Below are positions 1 to 5,374 of a stretch of DNA of 5,374 nucleotides, piece by piece. Made by a program: the position numbers and the translations under genes. Source of the DNA: Spirochaetales bacterium (GTDB lineage: Bacteria; Spirochaetota; Spirochaetia; DSM-27196; SLST01). Each line of letters opens with the position of its first letter. Position 1 is the stretch's first letter. The notes under the pieces are model-generated. The model had not been told where the DNA came from. It ran no database searches and saw nothing but the letters and a program-made list of their open reading frames with translations. Location of the stretch: assembly GCA_007130265.1 (NCBI GenBank), contig SLST01000179.1, positions 1 to 5,374 on the forward strand, read 5' to 3'.

Positions 1-31
1 CGATAACTAGTAGAATGAAAATCCGTTTCAT
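1..31 (-). CDS. N-terminus of a secreted or membrane protein (partial, runs off left edge)
   Basis: Only the first ten codons are inside the window: ATG at 31-29 followed by codons reading MKRIFILLVI, then the sequence ends. A short basic start (Lys2, Arg3) followed by an unbroken hydrophobic run is what a signal peptide or first transmembrane segment looks like. The start is well supported: an AAAGGAGA ribosome binding site lies six bases upstream of the ATG and a near-consensus sigma70 promoter lies further upstream, giving a 5' leader of about 45 bases. The gene therefore appears to be a separate transcription unit from the glycan operon, likely well expressed. Its function cannot be told from ten residues; an exported structural or envelope protein is a guess. 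Confidence 0.7.
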   Translation of the reverse strand, partial: MKRIFILLVI

Positions 32-36
32 CCTGC

Positions 37-44
37 TCTCCTTT
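37..44 (-). promoter_or_regulatory. Ribosome binding site of the left-edge gene
   Basis: On the minus strand the bases read AAAGGAGA, a strong match to the anti-Shine-Dalgarno sequence, with six bases between the GGAGA core and the ATG at 31-29. It fixes the start of a gene whose body lies outside the window. The 5' part of the site could pair with a CCT at 61-59 (see findings). Confidence 0.75.
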
Positions 45-82
45 GCTATACCAGCAGTAGGCCAAGAATCAATGTACCCCAA

Positions 83-110
83 AGTATAGCGTCGCGTTTT
101 TCTTTGTCAA
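83..110 (-). promoter_or_regulatory. Sigma70-type promoter driving the left-edge gene
   Basis: On the minus strand a perfect TTGACA -35 box (110-105) is followed, after a 16-base spacer, by TATACT as -10 box (88-83), which differs from TATAAT at one position. The predicted transcription start is near 76-77. Downstream come a leader, a strong ribosome binding site and an ATG in the correct orientation. The surroundings are much richer in A+T than the rest of the window (49 G or C in bases 1-120), as expected for a real promoter gap in a GC-rich genome. No extended -10 TG is present. I see no clear operator palindrome overlapping the boxes. The stretch 32-137 holds this promoter, the leader and no gene. 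Confidence 0.8.
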
Positions 111-137
111 CGACTTTATTTGGTCAACCGATGTCGA

Positions 138-623
138 CTATCGGCCGACAGGGCGGTGCGCCGGCCTGAAGGGGACGTTGCCGCCGACCGTGATGACGAC
201 TTCCTCAACGGACCGGAAGTTGAACAGGATGGAACGTTCGATCGCCTCGATCGCCGTTTCCACCATTCCGTCGGTGTCGCTGCGTTCGACGATGGGCTCC
301 GCGGTGAGATCGAGGTAGACCACGTCGTCACGCCGCAGGAGCGACCTGATGCGCGTCTCGCGAGGCAGGATTCGCGTGTGCGCTATGTTCACCGGGCCGA
401 GCAGCAGTTCCTCGACGAGGAGGCGGACTTCGCGCTCCGCGTCGGGGACACGGGGAACGAGGCGCCGTTCACTCGAGAGCTCTGTCCTGGTGGTCCGGGG
501 GAAGAAAAGGGTCCGCGCAACGCGCTCGGGAGGGTGCACGAGGTAGAACGTCAGCGCAATGAGGAAGGCAGCGGCAAGAAGCATTCCGGGCAGATGGAGC
601 CGCACGATCGAGTCTTTCGTCAC
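138..623 (-). CDS. Membrane-anchored GerMN-domain protein
   Basis: The 161-residue product has a hydrophobic segment at about residues 13-29 (one N-terminal transmembrane anchor, no lipobox cysteine) and then a single GerMN-type domain at about 38-150. Family hallmarks visible are the LFF strand at 39-41, a helix ending in LLLGP (73-77), an L-P turn at 86-87, the strand VVYLDLT (101-107), and a final VVITVGG (142-148). GerMN domains occur in spore-germination protein GerM and in unrelated non-spore-forming lineages as extracytoplasmic proteins; the biochemical role is not well defined. The GTG start at 623 lies 16 bases after the ATP-grasp stop and has no convincing Shine-Dalgarno site; GTG at 605 or ATG at 584 are alternatives, all keeping the anchor largely intact. 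It is the last gene of the operon, ending at TAG (140-138). The domain call is fairly sure; a link to glycan synthesis is only inferred from position. Confidence 0.82.
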   Translation of the reverse strand: MTKDSIVRLHLPGMLLAAAFLIALTFYLVHPPERVARTLFFPRTTRTELSSERRLVPRVPDAEREVRLLVEELLLGPVNIAHTRILPRETRIRSLLRRDDVVYLDLTAEPIVERSDTDGMVETAIEAIERSILFNFRSVEEVVITVGGNVPFRPAHRPVGR

Positions 624-639
624 GAATGCGGAGTATAGC

Positions 640-2283
640 TCACCGGCGCGACAGACTCAACCGGTCCGGACGCAGCAGGAGTGAGTCGAGCACGTAGAGG
701 GCTCCCTGGAGCCCTCCCTTGCAGACCGCACGGAGGAGGAGTCGGCTCGCGGTGCTCTGCCCGCCGGCAGTGTAGGAGTGCAGGCGAACCCTTCCGTCGG
801 CGGCCAGCCGGGCGAACGTTCTCTGCAGGTCACGACAGGACCAGTCGCGGTACGGCGAGCGGTCAAGGACTTCGGGGATGCCGACGTCGATTCGTCCTGC
901 GTCTCGGTCCTCCCGGCGGCCCGTTGCCGACCAGGCGGCGCGTTCGCGCCGCCACGCGGTGAGCGCGTCACCGTGATCCGCGGCGTGCTCGGGAAACGCC
1001 CAATGCCGGTACTCCGGCGGGACCGGATCGTCGGCCCCGACCGGGCCGAAGAGGAATCGATCGGTCTCGTCGTCGGCGGGTTCGAGGGTCGCCACGATCG
1101 TCTCGACCGCCGTCTCGGCGGCTGAGACGGCCGGCTCACGCCCGTCGGCGGTGGCGATGACGTTGCCCACCTTCTCGACGTTGTTCCGTGGGAACGTGAG
1201 CGTCTCGCCCGGTGAACGGGTGACGAAGACCTCCTCAACGCCGCGAAGCCGGCGCGCTTCTTCGAGCCCTTGGATCTCGCGCAGCACACCGGGAATCGAG
1301 ATTACCGCGCGCTCGGCGGTGGTTTTCGCCCACAGCGGCCGCGCTCGCGGGGGTGCCTCGCCGAGCGCCACGCGAAGGCCGATTTCGCTCAGCGGCACTC
1401 CGCTCGAAAGCGGGTACGTCCACCCGGACATGTACCCGCCGGACAAGCGGGCAGCCACCTCTCCGACGACGACGCCGGTCGGGGTGAGCTTGATGTCGCC
1501 CTTCGCGGCACCCGGCCCGAGTCCGAGCGCCCTGATGGCGCGAGTGAACTCAGCAACGACCGCGGTCTGTTCATCCGGCGAAAGCGTGGTGGGAATCGTA
1601 TGTCCCATCTCAATGAAGTACGGCGGAAACCGGATATGGCGGTCCGCGAAACCGGTGATCTGCACGTCATCACCGTAGACGATCGCATCGAGGCTGAACT
1701 CCGGACCGTCGATGAAGCCTTCCACGACAACCGATCCCGAACGGCTGAACTCAACCGCCTCGCGCGCGAAGGCCTCTGCCGCGGACCAGCCGTTGGCTCG
1801 AACCACCCCACGCGCCCCCATGCTGTCGACCGGTTTGACGACGACCGGAAGCTCGACGAGTGCCCGGACCGACGCGCATCCGCTGCGCTCGAGCTCGGCG
1901 CGCGTGAGTACCGCGAAGTCGGGAACCCGCACGCCGGCCTCGCGGAGCACGCGCCGCATGCGGAACTTGTCCGTCGCGTTGAGCGCTGCCTCGTAGCCGG
2001 TCCCCGGCAAGCCGAGCCGCTCGGCGACCCAGGCGACGGTGGCCGAGAAGTCGGTCCCGGCGGTGAAGACCGCGTCGAGGCCCCGCCGTGCCCGTACGGC
2101 CGCCGCGGCCGTGGCCATCCCTTCGCGGTCCTTGAGGTCAACGTGGAGGAACTCGTCGGCCTCATCACGGGCGACCGCGTTGCGGTTCGCGTCGGCAACG
2201 ACGACATAGAGCCCAAGTCGTCGTGCGGCAAGGATCGCCGGACGCTGCATGATACCGGCGCCGAGAATGAGTACCGTTCGCAT
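640..2283 (-). CDS. ATP-grasp ligase with C-terminal extension
   Basis: The 547-residue protein has an N-terminal pre-ATP-grasp Rossmann-like part (ILGAG at 6-10, acidic Asp31, D-x-N motif 31-33), then the ATP-grasp fold: Lys106, K150-P151 and the glycine-rich loop S154-MGARG-V160 for ATP, E187 and the hinge segment FIDGPEFSLD (189-198), and the metal-binding region with D262, K264 and E274 before R278-LSGG. Residues about 323-400 form the lid or C-lobe seen in amino-acid-ligase-like members. Such enzymes make an acyl-phosphate from a carboxylate and ATP and join it to an amine or other nucleophile. The last 145 residues or so match nothing I recognise. The start is ATG at 2283-2281, which shares one base with the upstream stop (TGATG) and follows a GGGAGGAG site; the longer frame from 2328 adds residues inside the upstream gene and was not used. 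By context it may modify a glycan or its sugar precursor. Its substrate is unknown. Confidence 0.85.
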   Translation of the reverse strand: MRTVLILGAGIMQRPAILAARRLGLYVVVADANRNAVARDEADEFLHVDLKDREGMATAAAAVRARRGLDAVFTAGTDFSATVAWVAERLGLPGTGYEAALNATDKFRMRRVLREAGVRVPDFAVLTRAELERSGCASVRALVELPVVVKPVDSMGARGVVRANGWSAAEAFAREAVEFSRSGSVVVEGFIDGPEFSLDAIVYGDDVQITGFADRHIRFPPYFIEMGHTIPTTLSPDEQTAVVAEFTRAIRALGLGPGAAKGDIKLTPTGVVVGEVAARLSGGYMSGWTYPLSSGVPLSEIGLRVALGEAPPRARPLWAKTTAERAVISIPGVLREIQGLEEARRLRGVEEVFVTRSPGETLTFPRNNVEKVGNVIATADGREPAVSAAETAVETIVATLEPADDETDRFLFGPVGADDPVPPEYRHWAFPEHAADHGDALTAWRRERAAWSATGRREDRDAGRIDVGIPEVLDRSPYRDWSCRDLQRTFARLAADGRVRLHSYTAGGQSTASRLLLRAVCKGGLQGALYVLDSLLLRPDRLSLSRR

Positions 2284-3974
2284 CACGGCTCCTCCCGGAC
2301 GGCGTAGATTTCGAAGGTGTCGCCCCACCCGAAAAGCCGGGAATGCCCCATCGCGAGCCGCTTCGCAGGATCGGCGCCGAGACGCCGCACGAGCGGGTAC
2401 CGCTCCGGGTGATGGCCGGTTATCACAAACCGGCGAACGCGAAAGCCGTGCTCGCGAAGGACCCGGCGTGCGCTCGGCCGGTCCCAGATCGTGAAGTGAT
2501 CACGAGGGCTCGAACGGTAGAACCGGTCGGCCGAGCGGCGCGCCGACACCCCGCGACCGTAGGGCGTGCTCATTGCGAGGACGCCGCCCGGGCGAACGAG
2601 GCCCGACAAACGTACCAAGAGCTCATCGAGACGGTCGAAGTGCTCGACGACGTACCAGAGAGTGACGAGGTCAAAGGTCTTGCGGTCGAGCGCCGCGACG
2701 GCGTCGCGGTCGAGAATGCTCCCACAGACCGCCTCGATTCCGAGCTCGCGTACGTGCGCGATCGCCTCGCCTGCAACGTCGATTCCGCAGGGGAGCAGCC
2801 CCTGCCTCTTCGCGACGGAGAGAAACGGTCCGTAGGCGCACCCGACGTCCAGGACGGTCGCCACCCTGCCGCGGGCCACTCGCCGCGCGCGAGCGAGTCG
2901 CTTCTCCCCCATCGCCGCGATATGGTCGAAGTCTTCGAGATAGGTGCGCCCGTACTGCGCCCGGTACTCTTCCATGAAGTACGAGGCGCCGTAGGTCTCT
3001 TCGTCCGCCGCGAAGCGCTCGAGGTAGACGATGCCGCAGCGCGGGCAACGAAAGTAACTCTTCTCTGCGCTACGCCAGATCGCCGCGCCAGATGATCCCG
3101 GGTGGACCGGACAGCCTCGGCGTGACGGAGGCGACAGCCGTCTGAGCGCCCGGGCGATCGAACGGCGGGGCGCCCACTGCTGCAGCGGCGGCCCGGCGGG
3201 TCGATCAAGCTCGGCGAGGAGTCGGGTGCGGCTCGGCCTACCGACTCCCGCTCGTGGGAAGCGGGCCTTTCGAGCGAGGCGGTCGTGATACCGCGTGGGC
3301 GCGACGGTGAGGACCTTCGCGCCTGCCGCGGTCGCCTCGTATGCGGTCATCCCAAAGGCCGTGATCACCCGCTCAGCGCGCCGAAGCAGCGGTTCGAGCG
3401 TCGGCTGCGGAGGAAGGACCTCGAGGCCGGAGGGCATGAGACCGAGTACCCGCATCGCCGGCGCGACGACCGTGATCCGTTTGCCAAAGCCCGCGCCAAC
3501 GAGCAGCGACACGACGGACTCGGTCAGACGGGCCGGGTCCTCGCCGCCGAAGGTCACGAGAATCGTACCCGGCTGTCTGTCTTCACCGCTGCTCGCGAGG
3601 GGCAGATCGAGGAGTGCCGGGTCGGCGTCATTCGCCGCCGCGCCGTCGAGTCTTGGAAGAGTATCCATCAGATAGTCGCAATACGCCCGTCCGTCTCCGC
3701 CGAGATCAACTCCCACCGTACACCCGTGCTCGAAAAACTCGCGTATGGTCTCGCGTTTCGCGTCGAAACGGTCCACGACGATAAGGTCCCACCGCCCTTC
3801 GAGCCGATCCGTGATCCGTTCGGGGTCGACGCCTGAGAGCAGCGACGAGAGGCGCGGCGAACCATCCTCGATGAGCATTCCGGAGTCCGGCAGCGCATCG
3901 AGCAGGCCGATCGCCCGTCGCAGATGGGCCGACCCATGACCGCGCCCGGTTTCAGGCGCGAGCAGCACACGCAT
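2283..3974 (-). CDS. Fusion: PseG/SpsG-like GT-B domain plus class I SAM methyltransferase
   Basis: The single 563-residue frame carries two enzymes. Residues 1 to about 260 resemble PseG/SpsG (COG3980-type, MurG-like GT-B): GRGHG at 10-14 (His13 aligns with the catalytic histidine loop of PseG), ILVTFGGEDP at 138-147, GMTAYE at 208-213 and A217-G218. PseG hydrolyses a UDP-activated trideoxy sugar in pseudaminate synthesis; SpsG relatives are predicted glycosyltransferases. Residues about 288-313 form a zinc-ribbon-like segment (C288-P-V-H291, C310-P-R-C313). Residues about 330-560 are a class I methyltransferase: motif I VLDVGCAYG (374-382), acidic D399 after motif II, FDLVTLWYVVEH (434-445) and RPGG (461-464). 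Zinc-ribbon plus methyltransferase is common among sugar C- or O-methyltransferases. The ATG at 3974 overlaps spsF by 23 bases and has a GGAGAGG site. No frameshift is evident at the junction. Sugar substrate and site of methylation are unknown. Confidence 0.85.
   Translation of the reverse strand: MRVLLAPETGRGHGSAHLRRAIGLLDALPDSGMLIEDGSPRLSSLLSGVDPERITDRLEGRWDLIVVDRFDAKRETIREFFEHGCTVGVDLGGDGRAYCDYLMDTLPRLDGAAANDADPALLDLPLASSGEDRQPGTILVTFGGEDPARLTESVVSLLVGAGFGKRITVVAPAMRVLGLMPSGLEVLPPQPTLEPLLRRAERVITAFGMTAYEATAAGAKVLTVAPTRYHDRLARKARFPRAGVGRPSRTRLLAELDRPAGPPLQQWAPRRSIARALRRLSPPSRRGCPVHPGSSGAAIWRSAEKSYFRCPRCGIVYLERFAADEETYGASYFMEEYRAQYGRTYLEDFDHIAAMGEKRLARARRVARGRVATVLDVGCAYGPFLSVAKRQGLLPCGIDVAGEAIAHVRELGIEAVCGSILDRDAVAALDRKTFDLVTLWYVVEHFDRLDELLVRLSGLVRPGGVLAMSTPYGRGVSARRSADRFYRSSPRDHFTIWDRPSARRVLREHGFRVRRFVITGHHPERYPLVRRLGADPAKRLAMGHSRLFGWGDTFEIYAVREEP
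2289..2296 (-). promoter_or_regulatory. Ribosome binding site for the ATP-grasp gene
   Basis: Minus-strand GGGAGGAG, embedded in the last codons of the upstream fusion gene, lies seven bases (from its GGAGG core) before the ATG at 2283. It selects this start over the longer in-frame option at 2328 and supports stop-start coupling at the TGATG junction. Confidence 0.75.
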
Positions 3975-4659
3975 TCTGCCTCTCCGCGACCGTTCGATTT
4001 GCCCGAAACCAGTGCGCCAGCCGGATGACGGGGATCGGCGATTCGTCGTAGATCTCCTGCATGAGCGCCGCCACCCGTCGCAGATCTTCCTCGGTATCTA
4101 CGGTGACGCGCCCCTGCGGGTAGCAGTAGGCCGGCGGCGCAGTCAACCGCACGCACGCGAAGCGCTGCGGATTGCGGTAGAGGAACGGGCTCACGTGCTC
4201 CGCGTCGTACCGGTCGTGACTCTCTTCGAGCGCCACTTCCAGCGCCGCCGCGCGCACGACCTCGACGCCGGTGCCCAGCGGCGGCCCGTCGTAGGCGAGA
4301 AAGTCCGCCTCGAGCCGGCGACGTTGAGCGACCGCAAGGCGAGCGAGCTCCCAGCTCACGAGCGGGTTGTCCCCGGTCGCGCGGATAATCTCATCGACGC
4401 CGAAGTGCCGGGCGGCGAGTACGTATCGTCTCAGCACGTGCTCTTCCGGTCCCACGAACACGCGAAACCCGCACCCGGACGCGATCGGCTCGAGCGGACC
4501 GGCGCTGGTCTCGTCGGTGACGAGCGCGTGGACCCTTGCCGGAACCCGCGCAAGTGACCGCATCGCGTGCTCGATCATCGGTCGCCCGGCGAGGTCAAGC
4601 AACGCCTTCCGCGGCAGTCGGGATGATCCCACGCGCACCTGAACGAAGACGCCCGTCAT
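3952..4659 (-). CDS. spsF: SpsF-type cytidylyltransferase (CMP-sugar activation)
   Basis: The 235-residue protein matches the usual SpsF length and family layout (COG1861-type, GT-A-like nucleotidyltransferase). Visible motifs are the CTP-binding N-terminus V6-QVRVGSSRLPRK-A19, with R9, G11, R14 and K18; GRPMIEH (25-31); the R-x-TGDNPL segment (93-100), where the conserved Asp97 is expected to bind metal and nucleotide; GTGVEV (129-134); E154-H155-V-S-P158; and RVTVDTEEDL (184-193). SpsF relatives are thought to transfer CMP to a sugar acid, like CMP-KDO and CMP-sialate synthetases; the Bacillus protein acts in spore-coat polysaccharide synthesis. ATG at 4659 overlaps the upstream stop in ATGA and has GGGAGG seven bases before it, so I prefer it to the longer frame starting at 4731. 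Immediately downstream is the SpsG-like gene, reproducing the SpsF-SpsG pairing of spore-coat loci. The actual sugar is unknown. Confidence 0.9.
   Translation of the reverse strand: MTGVFVQVRVGSSRLPRKALLDLAGRPMIEHAMRSLARVPARVHALVTDETSAGPLEPIASGCGFRVFVGPEEHVLRRYVLAARHFGVDEIIRATGDNPLVSWELARLAVAQRRRLEADFLAYDGPPLGTGVEVVRAAALEVALEESHDRYDAEHVSPFLYRNPQRFACVRLTAPPAYCYPQGRVTVDTEEDLRRVAALMQEIYDESPIPVIRLAHWFRANRTVAERQNACAARA
3979..3985 (-). promoter_or_regulatory. Ribosome binding site for the SpsG-methyltransferase fusion gene
   Basis: Minus-strand GGAGAGG lies inside the end of spsF, with its GGAGA part six bases before the ATG at 3974-3972. It supports a start 23 bases upstream of the spsF TGA and hence overlapping genes. 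Confidence 0.7.
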
Positions 4660-5374
4660 TCGGCTACCTCCCACAGCTCGGTCAACCTCCTTGCGTCCTG
4701 AGCGTACCGGTACCGGTGCTCGTCGACCCACCGGCGCGCGTCGCGGAACTGCCGCAGGCCGTCCGCGATTCCCAGCCCGCTGCGCGTCACAAAGGGCAGC
4801 AGCTGTCGCAACGGCAGGCGCCCGCAGTCACGCACGAATCTGACGCTCAGGTTCTTGAGGTGGAAGCGGGCGTACCCCGCGTCGGGCGTCGTATCCTCGG
4901 ACGGCAACGGTCGGGTTGCCTGCACCCTCAGCGACGGGAGCACGCGGATTTCCTCGCCCCACAGGTACGCTCGCACGCCGAAGTCGAGCTGCTGCCAGTA
5001 CGGGTTGCGAATCATCGGGTCGAATCCGCCGAGACGGTCGAACCGTTCGGTGTCGAACACGGCCGTGCCGGCGTAGGGATAGAGGGAGAGCTCTCCCTCA
5101 CTGCCGGGAAGCGTGGGCACCGTGCGGAACAGCGTCCGGTAGAAGGCCGGTGCGTGGACGCTCGGAATCGTCTCGTTTCGCTCGTTCCTGATCAACGGAA
5201 CGACGCACACCGCGTCGAGGTCTTCGACCTTACTCACCGTTCGACGCGTCACCGCAGGAGGCCTCATGTCGCTCCAGACGGTCAGCACCTGCGGGCAGCG
5301 CGTCTCGCGCACGGCGATGTTGATCTGCTCGCCCGCGTTTGCGTCGCGGCTGAGCAGCAGAAACCGCGCGGCCG
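4656..5374 (-). CDS. GT2-like glycosyltransferase (C-terminal part; start outside window)
   Basis: The frame is open to the right edge; the 238 visible residues begin AARFLLLSRDANAGEQINIA and end LTELWEVAE before the TGA at 4658-4656. The layout resembles the second half of a family 2 (GT-A) glycosyltransferase: an acceptor- or nucleotide-proximal segment with W-S-D-M about 35 residues in (a candidate metal-binding acidic site), then a G-T-A-V-F-D turn, LGGFDP, and YWQQLDFGVRAYLWGEEI, the galactosyltransferase-like C-terminal pattern in which G-G-F-D and D-F-x-x-R help form the active site. A GTG at 5312 is internal, because the homologous pattern continues upstream of it. The stop overlaps the spsF start by four bases (ATGA). 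It probably transfers the sugar made by the operon onto an acceptor; donor and acceptor are not visible. No transmembrane segment is seen in this part. Confidence 0.75.
   Translation of the reverse strand, partial: AARFLLLSRDANAGEQINIAVRETRCPQVLTVWSDMRPPAVTRRTVSKVEDLDAVCVVPLIRNERNETIPSVHAPAFYRTLFRTVPTLPGSEGELSLYPYAGTAVFDTERFDRLGGFDPMIRNPYWQQLDFGVRAYLWGEEIRVLPSLRVQATRPLPSEDTTPDAGYARFHLKNLSVRFVRDCGRLPLRQLLPFVTRSGLGIADGLRQFRDARRWVDEHRYRYAQDARRLTELWEVAE
4667..4672 (-). promoter_or_regulatory. Ribosome binding site for spsF
   Basis: Minus-strand GGGAGG ends seven bases before the ATG at 4659-4657. It lies inside the last codons of the glycosyltransferase and decides the spsF start in favour of the ATGA overlap. 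Confidence 0.75.

Noticed and set aside
121..127. Second -35-like TTGACC upstream of the promoter on the minus strand
   Set aside because: No acceptable -10 box lies 16-18 bases downstream; the TTGACA/TATACT pair explains the region better.
120..638. Plus-strand open frame of 172 codons opposite the GerMN gene
   Set aside because: It is antisense to a gene with clear family motifs, its product is rich in Arg, Asp and Glu with no recognisable fold, and it is what a GC-rich codon bias produces by chance.
1270..2307. Plus-strand open frame of 345 codons opposite the ATP-grasp gene
   Set aside because: Long but low in hydrophobic core pattern, without a motif I recognise, and fully covered by a convincing ligase on the other strand. 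The minus strand fits the operon, so I treat it as a shadow.
640..2328. Longer ATP-grasp start at 2328, adding 15 residues
   Set aside because: The family N-terminus (MRTVLILGAG) starts at 2283, with a GGGAGGAG site and a TGATG junction.
2343..3095. Plus-strand open frame of 250 codons opposite the methyltransferase half
   Set aside because: Composition is unlike a folded protein, and the opposite strand carries all methyltransferase motifs.
4706..4717. Perfect 12-base palindrome ACCGGTACCGGT
   Set aside because: It lies inside the glycosyltransferase coding region and is explained by repeated Arg-Tyr codons (HRYRYA). No partner site or promoter is near.
3952..4731. Longer spsF start at 4731, adding 24 residues
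   Set aside because: The added residues are basic and unlike the family N-terminus, which begins at MTGVFVQVRVGSSRLP. The ATG at 4659 has a good ribosome binding site and an ATGA junction.
4656..5312. Glycosyltransferase taken as complete from GTG at 5312
   Set aside because: The frame stays open to the window edge and the upstream codons (FLLLSRDANAGEQINIA) read as part of the same glycosyltransferase, so 5312 is internal.

Overview
The window is a compact, GC-rich stretch of bacterial DNA with every recognisable gene on the minus strand. Read right to left, it holds the tail of a glycan-biosynthesis operon of five consecutive genes, followed by an AT-rich gap with a promoter and the first ten codons of a new secreted or membrane protein at the left edge. 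The organism cannot be named from this sequence. Strong Shine-Dalgarno sites, consensus sigma70-type promoter boxes and a GerMN-domain protein beside sugar-activation genes fit a free-living, GC-rich spirochaete, or another bacterium outside the classic endospore formers. That is inference from gene content, not a measured placement.

Layout in transcription order: (1) 5374-4656, C-terminal 238 residues of a GT2-like glycosyltransferase whose start lies outside the window; (2) 4659-3952, an SpsF-type cytidylyltransferase; (3) 3974-2283, a two-domain fusion of a PseG/SpsG-like GT-B protein and a class I SAM-dependent methyltransferase, with a zinc-ribbon-like segment between them; (4) 2283-640, an ATP-grasp ligase with an unassigned C-terminal extension of about 145 residues; (5) 623-138, a small membrane-anchored GerMN-domain protein; (6) from 31 off the left edge, a new gene starting MKRIFILLVI behind a good ribosome binding site and a near-consensus promoter.

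Genes 1-4 overlap by 4, 23 and 1 bases, and gene 5 follows after 16 bases, so they are almost certainly one transcript with translational coupling. The likely joint job is activation of an acidic or amino sugar as a CMP-sugar (SpsF), nucleotide-sugar hydrolysis or glycosyl transfer (PseG-like domain), methylation (fused domain), possibly ATP-dependent amide-type ligation to the glycan or its precursor (ATP-grasp), and transfer to an acceptor (GT2). No NeuB/SpsE/PseI-type sialic-acid synthase is in the window; it may lie upstream. The final product (surface polysaccharide, flagellin glycan or other) cannot be decided here.

The most unusual items are the SpsG-methyltransferase fusion, the ATP-grasp protein with its substituted catalytic motif and unknown tail, and the placement of a GerMN protein at the end of a sugar operon. 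Many long open frames on the plus strand are antisense shadows caused by high GC.
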